Positions 58,863 through 64,000 of a stretch of DNA of 64,000 nt are shown one piece after another. The translations under genes and the position numbers were made by a program. The stretch spans positions 44,737,003 to 44,801,002 of the forward strand of contig OW387148.1 in the NCBI GenBank assembly GCA_936440205.1, written 5' to 3'. The stretch comes from Lepidonotus clava (Eukaryota; Annelida; Polychaeta; Phyllodocida; Polynoidae). The notes under the pieces are model-generated. The model ran no database searches. It was given only the letters and a program-made list of their open reading frames with translations, and was not told where the DNA came from. Within the stretch, counting starts at the first letter, position 1; every line of letters starts with the position of its first letter.

Positions 58863-59500
58863 GTGGCTGTTCTGAACCAGTGTCTAGTACAGGCACATAC
58901 TTATACCCCCCACCCCCCACGACCTCACAACCCCCCAGGTACTGTAAGGGCTTCGTCTAGTCTTTAGCGAAAAGTTAACCCTCGGTCGACAACTTAAACG
59001 CTACGTAAGGTATAACTAAAACGACTTCTTCTAGTCGGGGGCTTCACAAGTTTTTACACTGGGTAGCGCGAAGCACGTCTAATAGGCCGCTATTTTCTTC
59101 AGAGAGCCGATCGACAGGGGGTTCATCTGAAATGACTTCTGTCGCGTTTGACACGGGGACACGCGTCTATGATGACCGCCTCCAGCTGTTGGCCATCTGA
59201 GGCGGCGCATGTCAACTAGCTTCTGTGTCAGGTCCCTCACAGGAGTACCGCGGCCCGCGGCCCGCGGGGTAGTCTTAACACTTCTTGACACGTAACAGGC
59301 CTCACAAGGGGCGGCGGTCATGGTGTCGCTGATACTCCATGTACTCCCCGTCACGGCTAGCACGTAACTTATGGTAAAAGTCTCTCTTACCCCGTCTACA
59401 CCCCGTCACGTCTACCACGTAACTTATGTTCAAAGTCTTGCCTCATCGATAAAAGATCGCTTTCGCCAGATCATGTGTCCACAGGGGGGCCAGCCGGGGA
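58863..59500. promoter_or_regulatory. Spacer between diverging mp1 and ccp, cassette C
   Basis: GC-rich. Contains a repeated segment of about 57 bp with the phrases CACGTAACTTATG and AAAGTCT (59,340-59,440). The position corresponds to the 230-bp repeat block of A/B, so it is a candidate shared control region, though the sequences are unrelated. Confidence 0.45.
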
Positions 59501-59510
59501 TGTATAAATA
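59501..59510 (+). promoter_or_regulatory. TATA box of ccp, cassette C
   Basis: TGTATAAATA 46 bp upstream of a CCACCATGA start context at 59,556. Confidence 0.6.
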
Positions 59511-59555
59511 CGGCGTGGCATATGGCTATAGATCACTTGAAAACTTGCTGCCACC

Positions 59556-62500
59556 ATGAACGGATCAACTGACTATAGTGACTCTGTCCTGTCAAACCCG
59601 TCTACGAGCTCATGCAGGATGTTGACCAGCAGCCCAAAATCGGGTTGCGCGCAAATAACAGATCATGATTCATCAGCAGGCGTAGGTACCCTGATGATGG
59701 ATTTGTCTCAGGATCAGCCTCAGGAAGTGTCTTAGGATGTGTCTCAGGATCTCTCTCAGGATCTGTCTCATCATGACTCCCTGTCCCTCAACGACGTGGA
59801 CCTTAGCCTTGGTCGTTCCCAAGGCGGTACTGCATCCGCATCCTCGTCCACGCCCTCCACGCCCTCCACGCCCTCCACGCCCTCCGGATCCACGCCCTGG
59901 GGGATGACGCCCTCCACGTCTCAAACCCATCCATGGTTCCCCACCTCCACGTCCAAAACGTCGTCCACGCCCGAGCCCTTGACGTCTCAAACGTCGTTCA
60001 CGTCGACATCGTCCCAAAAGTCGTCCACGCCCGGGCCCTTGACATCTCAAGCGTCGTTCACGTCAACGACGTCCCAAAGGTCGTTCACACCTGGGCCCTT
60101 GACATCTCAAGCGTCGTTCACGTCAACGATATCCCAAAGGTCGTTCATGCCTGGGCCCTCCACGTCCGAAAACTCGGCCCCGTCCGGCCCCTCCACGTCT
60201 ACAGCTGAACCGTCCATGGCCAATTTGCTGGCCAGGATGGAGCAGCTGGAGAACAAGTGCCGAAGGGCGGAGGCTGAAGCGGCTGCGGCAAAGGCCAAGG
60301 TGGAGCTTCTCGTGAACCAAGCGAAGCCAGCTGCCAAACGACCCAAACTGCACCCACGCAAAGATATATGTGTAAGTTCTAAAGTTTGTTTTTACAGCTT
60401 ATAATTAACTAATAATGTCACCTGGAAAACGTTACCGTTTAATATAGTTCTCGGTTTGTTTAGAAATCATCTCATTCCTAGTATAGCCCTGATGTTCTCT
60501 TTTACCGCGCAAGGGAACATCCCGGAAAACAACGAAAATCCGTAATGATTTCGTACACTGAAATTTAGTTAGAAGTCCACTTTTAATTCTTGGCTTGTTA
60601 TATTGTTTGTAGGCACTCGTTCGTTCTGCCTACAAGGCCAGGAGAGGTGAGCCGGATTGGGGCTTCAACCTGAACCGTGGGTAAGTTGATTACGTCATAA
60701 CAACATGAATAGTACAGACAATAATATTGTTTTTAAGTAAGCAATGGGTAATGTGTTCCTGAACACCAGAAGCTGCAGCTGAATATAAGTTTTGCCGTTC
60801 TCATGTTAATAGAGTCATAGAGCACTTGACGTGATGCCGATGAATTGAACAATATAAATATATTCCAACATTCAGGGCGGGGATCAAACACCCAGAGAAC
60901 GTTGCGATCATCAAGGCCATTGTTGACAACGTGTGCCTGGGGCCAGATACCCCCAGAGAAGAGGTGTTAGGTAAGTCCCATAGGTAGCAAGTTTCTTTGT
61001 TAACTAACCTGCAGCTGTACATATCATGCATCTAATGTCCATGATTCCAAAGTTTTGATCCTTCAATTAACACAAAATTTAAGATGCTTGAAATGCTTGA
61101 AATCTGTTTTTAGTGTCTAAATAGGCTCCACTTACATTGGAAACTGTTACTTTTATAAATTAAGTTATCCTCCCAGTCTTCTGAAAAAAACTTTAGTTCG
61201 ATTATCTGGACAAAGAAATATAATACCGGTGTAATGATGGTTTTAATTCCTGAGTAATATGTTTACCTCACTTTGCATTTTTAACATGTATTCCCTTGCT
61301 TTATTGCCTTTATATTGCCTTTGTCTACTTAATGGCTCCAGTTTTAAGCATACTTCATGTCCTTCCTCTTTTTCTAGCTGCTGCCAACACCTACTTCAAG
61401 ACCCTCCAAAGCAGGGCCAGCAACCTCCGGAACGGGAACATCAAGGGCAACAACGAAAAGTCTATCATCCGTCACCACGTCAATGAGGTAAATAAATTTT
61501 TGTTACAGACTTCCTCTATTGTTCTCAACATTGTTGACGTAGTTCGATTCAGGCAGGCCGAAATTCTACACTTTTCAAACATATTCCGGTAATTTTTTTT
61601 TTCAGGAAAAGTGCAAAGCCGAGGAGAAAGAGTAATGTCTATGGTATAGGTGGTGTGACTTCCCGGGGACCCACTTGGTTCAAAAAAGGGTATACGTACG
61701 AACTGCGGTCGGAACTATACCGGGGGCTGTAGCTGTGAATCGCCAATTTGGCTTAAAACAGGGGGCTGTGAAATGATCATGGGGAGCTTTCAATAATGTA
61801 TTGTCCATTATATTATATCAACAGTTTATTTTATGTCATTCAACCACGTCACTTCATAATGCTTCTTAATCAATTTTTTAGTACCAAAATCAAATAATGG
61901 CCACTAAATTTGTCAACAAATGCCTTTTTGGAGGCCTGAAAAGGGGGGCTGTCAGACTTGATCTATACCTATTCAAAAAAAGTATCTACCTTCAAAGAGT
62001 GAGTGCCCCCCCCCCCTCCGGGTGTGCCTTACGTTTGTAACAATGAAACTTGGAAAACAATTATCATTTTTTTACATTATGAAATTTATATAGAGCACTG
62101 TAACCTTACTTCCTTCCTTGGACAATAATCTTGACATACCATTAGAATGGATATGACACAATTAAGAAAAACGCTTTTGAAATTAACTGCAGTGACCAGC
62201 TTTTAAATTAAAGCAACTAAAAATTGACAAACTTGTTTGTGTTTATTTGATGTTCTTGACCAAGTATGTCGTAACTGTATTAAAATAAAAAGTGTCTTTT
62301 TAACTTTGCAGAAGCTCAAAAGACGGATAGTGGGTTTGGAAAAACTCGTCACGACGTGGGACGAAACTCGGAAGACTTCTGTGAGGCGCCTCCTCACCCA
62401 CGACTACACGAGCGACGAGGAGCGCGGACTTTATTTTCCGGTCAACCAAGATGGGAAGACCGACGAGCAATACCACCGCCTCGTCAAACCGCTCGTGTGG

Positions 62501-62710
62501 GAGAGCGACGAGCTGAGGGGCTACAAAGCCCACCTGGACGAGTTTGAGTTTAAGTCAACCAGCAGCCGTCAGCGGGGCGTTAGATTGGAAAAGAAGCGGA
62601 AAAATGTCCCCGACCCTGATCCAAAACGCCAAGAGCCTCCTCCAAACACCCCAGACTGGGCGGTGAAGCCCGCGTATCGGTCGGGTATCGCCGATGCACA
62701 GCCAATCTAA
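59556..62710 (+). pseudogene. ccp, coiled-coil protein, cassette C, broken
   Basis: Homologue of the A/B ccp with the same exon layout. The first block has a Ser/Thr/Pro-rich repeat region (units built on GPLTSQASFTST) and a Glu/Ala-rich coiled coil. Small blocks near 60,613, 60,876 and 61,377 follow. The last block (from about 62,312) has TSDEERG, VWESDELRGYK and a basic, Pro-rich end. Splice borders such as CTTTGCAG before the last block resemble those in A/B. Broken, with about one or two breaks. Expected to act in the nucleus; this is inference only. Confidence 0.65.
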
Positions 62711-62951
62711 CTTATTTCTAAAGGGTCTGTTTAATGCTCTTTATTATGTGATGTTTATGTTTATCATCTTTATGTTATCTTTACACTACGTTTAATTGTA
62801 TAGTCTGTGTCACGCTGTATGTTAGGTCTTTGTACTTTCTTAAATTGTATAGTCGTTTTATAAACTTTTATCAAAGAACTTTGCGCTTCTTGTTTTCATT
62901 GCGGCATGCTCGATAAGCAGGGAAGTATTTATATAGATATGTTGGTTGCCT

Positions 62952-63224
62952 AAAACTCGCCTTATATTAGTCTAAAACCGTACGCGTTATCCAGTTCCTT
63001 CTAATTAGTGAATCTTAAATTTATGAATACTTTTTATTTACGAATACGAAACGCATTTAACTGTAATGACGTGTCATTTTGTTGAAAACCCGCCTTATAT
63101 TAGTCTAAAACCGTAAGCGTTATCCAGGTCCTTCTAATTAGTGAATCTTAAATTTATGAATACTTTTTATTTACGAATACGAAACGCATTTAACTATAAT
63201 GACGTGTCATTTTGTTGAAAACCC
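62952..63224. repeat. Two direct repeats of about 133 bp downstream of cassette C
   Basis: Units start near 62,952 and 63,085 and share CGCCTTATATTAGTC, TTATCCAG and GACGTGTCATTTTGTTG, with only a few differences. No coding potential. Confidence 0.75.
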
Positions 63225-64000
63225 GAATGTGCTATTTCTTAAAGATAGACCACGAACTTGAAATCGATTACAATACAACACTTTTTTGATGAGTTTTATG
63301 GTACAACGTCTCTACCATTAGAAGAGCAATGGAATGACACCTGTTATCAATAATAGCATAAATCACTCATAAAAACTGTATTTTAAACAAACATAAGCTC
63401 GATATAAGATTTTTAAAATGATGCGACATCAATCATCTCTTCGTACTTATTTCGCAGTCATCAAAAAATAATGTTGACATGAAGCCGGTTTTAAGAACTG
63501 TTATTTCTTTTCTAGTGGATCCTTTTTAGTTAGATTTCATGCAGTAAGTTGCAAAAGTAATTTTTCAGAAATTTTATTATGATCAAATACATCGCTGCCA
63601 GTAGGACCTACAAAAATTTACACGTGACCATATAGTCTCCTGATGAACCCGAAATACTTTCTAGGATTTGTATCACACCTATATTCTTTCTGTGAGAGAA
63701 TAAAAAAACCTCCTGCATATTGTAACCCTTTAAAGTGGGAGTTCTCCTGGAGTTATGTATTGGTAACTTGGAGCTTTTGTGTCATTGCAAAATTAATAAT
63801 TTAAAAAACAAACAAGTCGATTTAGGTGTCGAGATTTATTAAGGGACGATAGCTTAATTAGCTATAGCCATAATTTCGGTTGGAGCCCGATAGCCAGATT
63901 ATGGCGTTAACCACATTTAATTCCACTACTAGTTTAGGTTGCAGACCTAGTTTAGCCTCAGGCCCCTAACTAAGGGGCCTGTCTCACAGATTACATAAGG
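63225..64000. other. Unassigned right end of window
   Basis: AT-rich. A small palindrome-like patch lies around 63,855-63,885 (TTAATTAGCTATAGCC). No gene or element end recognised. Confidence 0.35.

Larger units (their letters stand above)
55591..62770 (+). mobile_element. Diverged env-mp1-ccp cassette C (old relative of elements A and B)
   Basis: Env (plus), mp1 (minus) and ccp (plus) occur in the same order and relative orientation as in element B. Protein-level similarity is clear but DNA-level similarity is lost, so the split from A/B is old. Neither termini nor a transposase are visible; the mp2 and transposase positions would fall beyond base 64,000. As a fossil it is broken, with about two or three breaks and one transposon insertion. 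Confidence 0.75.

Noticed and set aside
55591-62770. Cassette C as a third CACTA copy with visible ends
   Set aside because: No matching terminus or Tnp2 gene found between 52.3 and 64.0 kb; kept only as a related cassette.

Overview
The window is animal genomic DNA, probably from an aquatic invertebrate, possibly a mollusc or another lophotrochozoan. The evidence is spliced genes with TATA promoters, a LINE with an esterase-like ORF1 and an endonuclease/reverse-transcriptase ORF2, and many short inverted-repeat transposons. There are no bacterial features. The exact host cannot be read from the sequence.

The dominant structure is a huge inverted repeat: bases 1-22,386 pair with 24,491-48,316. 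It is best explained as two copies (A, minus orientation, 1-22,386 and continuing left of the window; B, plus orientation, 24,491-50,421, 25.9 kb) of one giant CACTA-type DNA transposon. Both sit in the same LINE. B has 62-bp terminal inverted repeats that start CACAG and a 3-bp target duplication (AGA) that interrupts LINE ORF2. A ends with the same terminus inside what looks like LINE ORF1.

Reading from the env end, each copy carries: an F-type (baculovirus/errantivirus-like) envelope fusion glycoprotein; a single-pass membrane protein (mp1) on the opposite strand; a five-exon coiled-coil protein with an acidic/basic C-terminal motif (ccp); a second single-pass membrane protein (mp2) on the opposite strand; and a two-exon Tnp2-type CACTA transposase. 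About 10-16 kb of gene-poor, repeat-rich DNA follows up to the far terminus. An envelope-bearing CACTA element is, as far as I know, undescribed, and it is the exciting system in this window. No gag, capsid, protease or reverse transcriptase belongs to it. A looks whole within the window; B has a few breaks.

To the right, 50,422-52,326 is the 3' part of the split LINE. Then come a piggyBac-type MITE and other repeats (52.3-55.6 kb), and a diverged third cassette C (about 55.6-62.8 kb) with env, mp1 and ccp in the same order and relative orientation. The repeated association of these three genes over large divergence suggests a functional module. C is broken in places, and its env is interrupted by a hairpin transposon. 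Its termini and any transposase lie outside what I can recognise.

In A and B the ccp and mp1 promoters face each other across a block of about 230-bp tandem repeats, probably a shared control region. The A/B copies differ by only a few per cent, by private MITE insertions and by a strongly expanded G-rich minisatellite in B, so they are recent relative to C.
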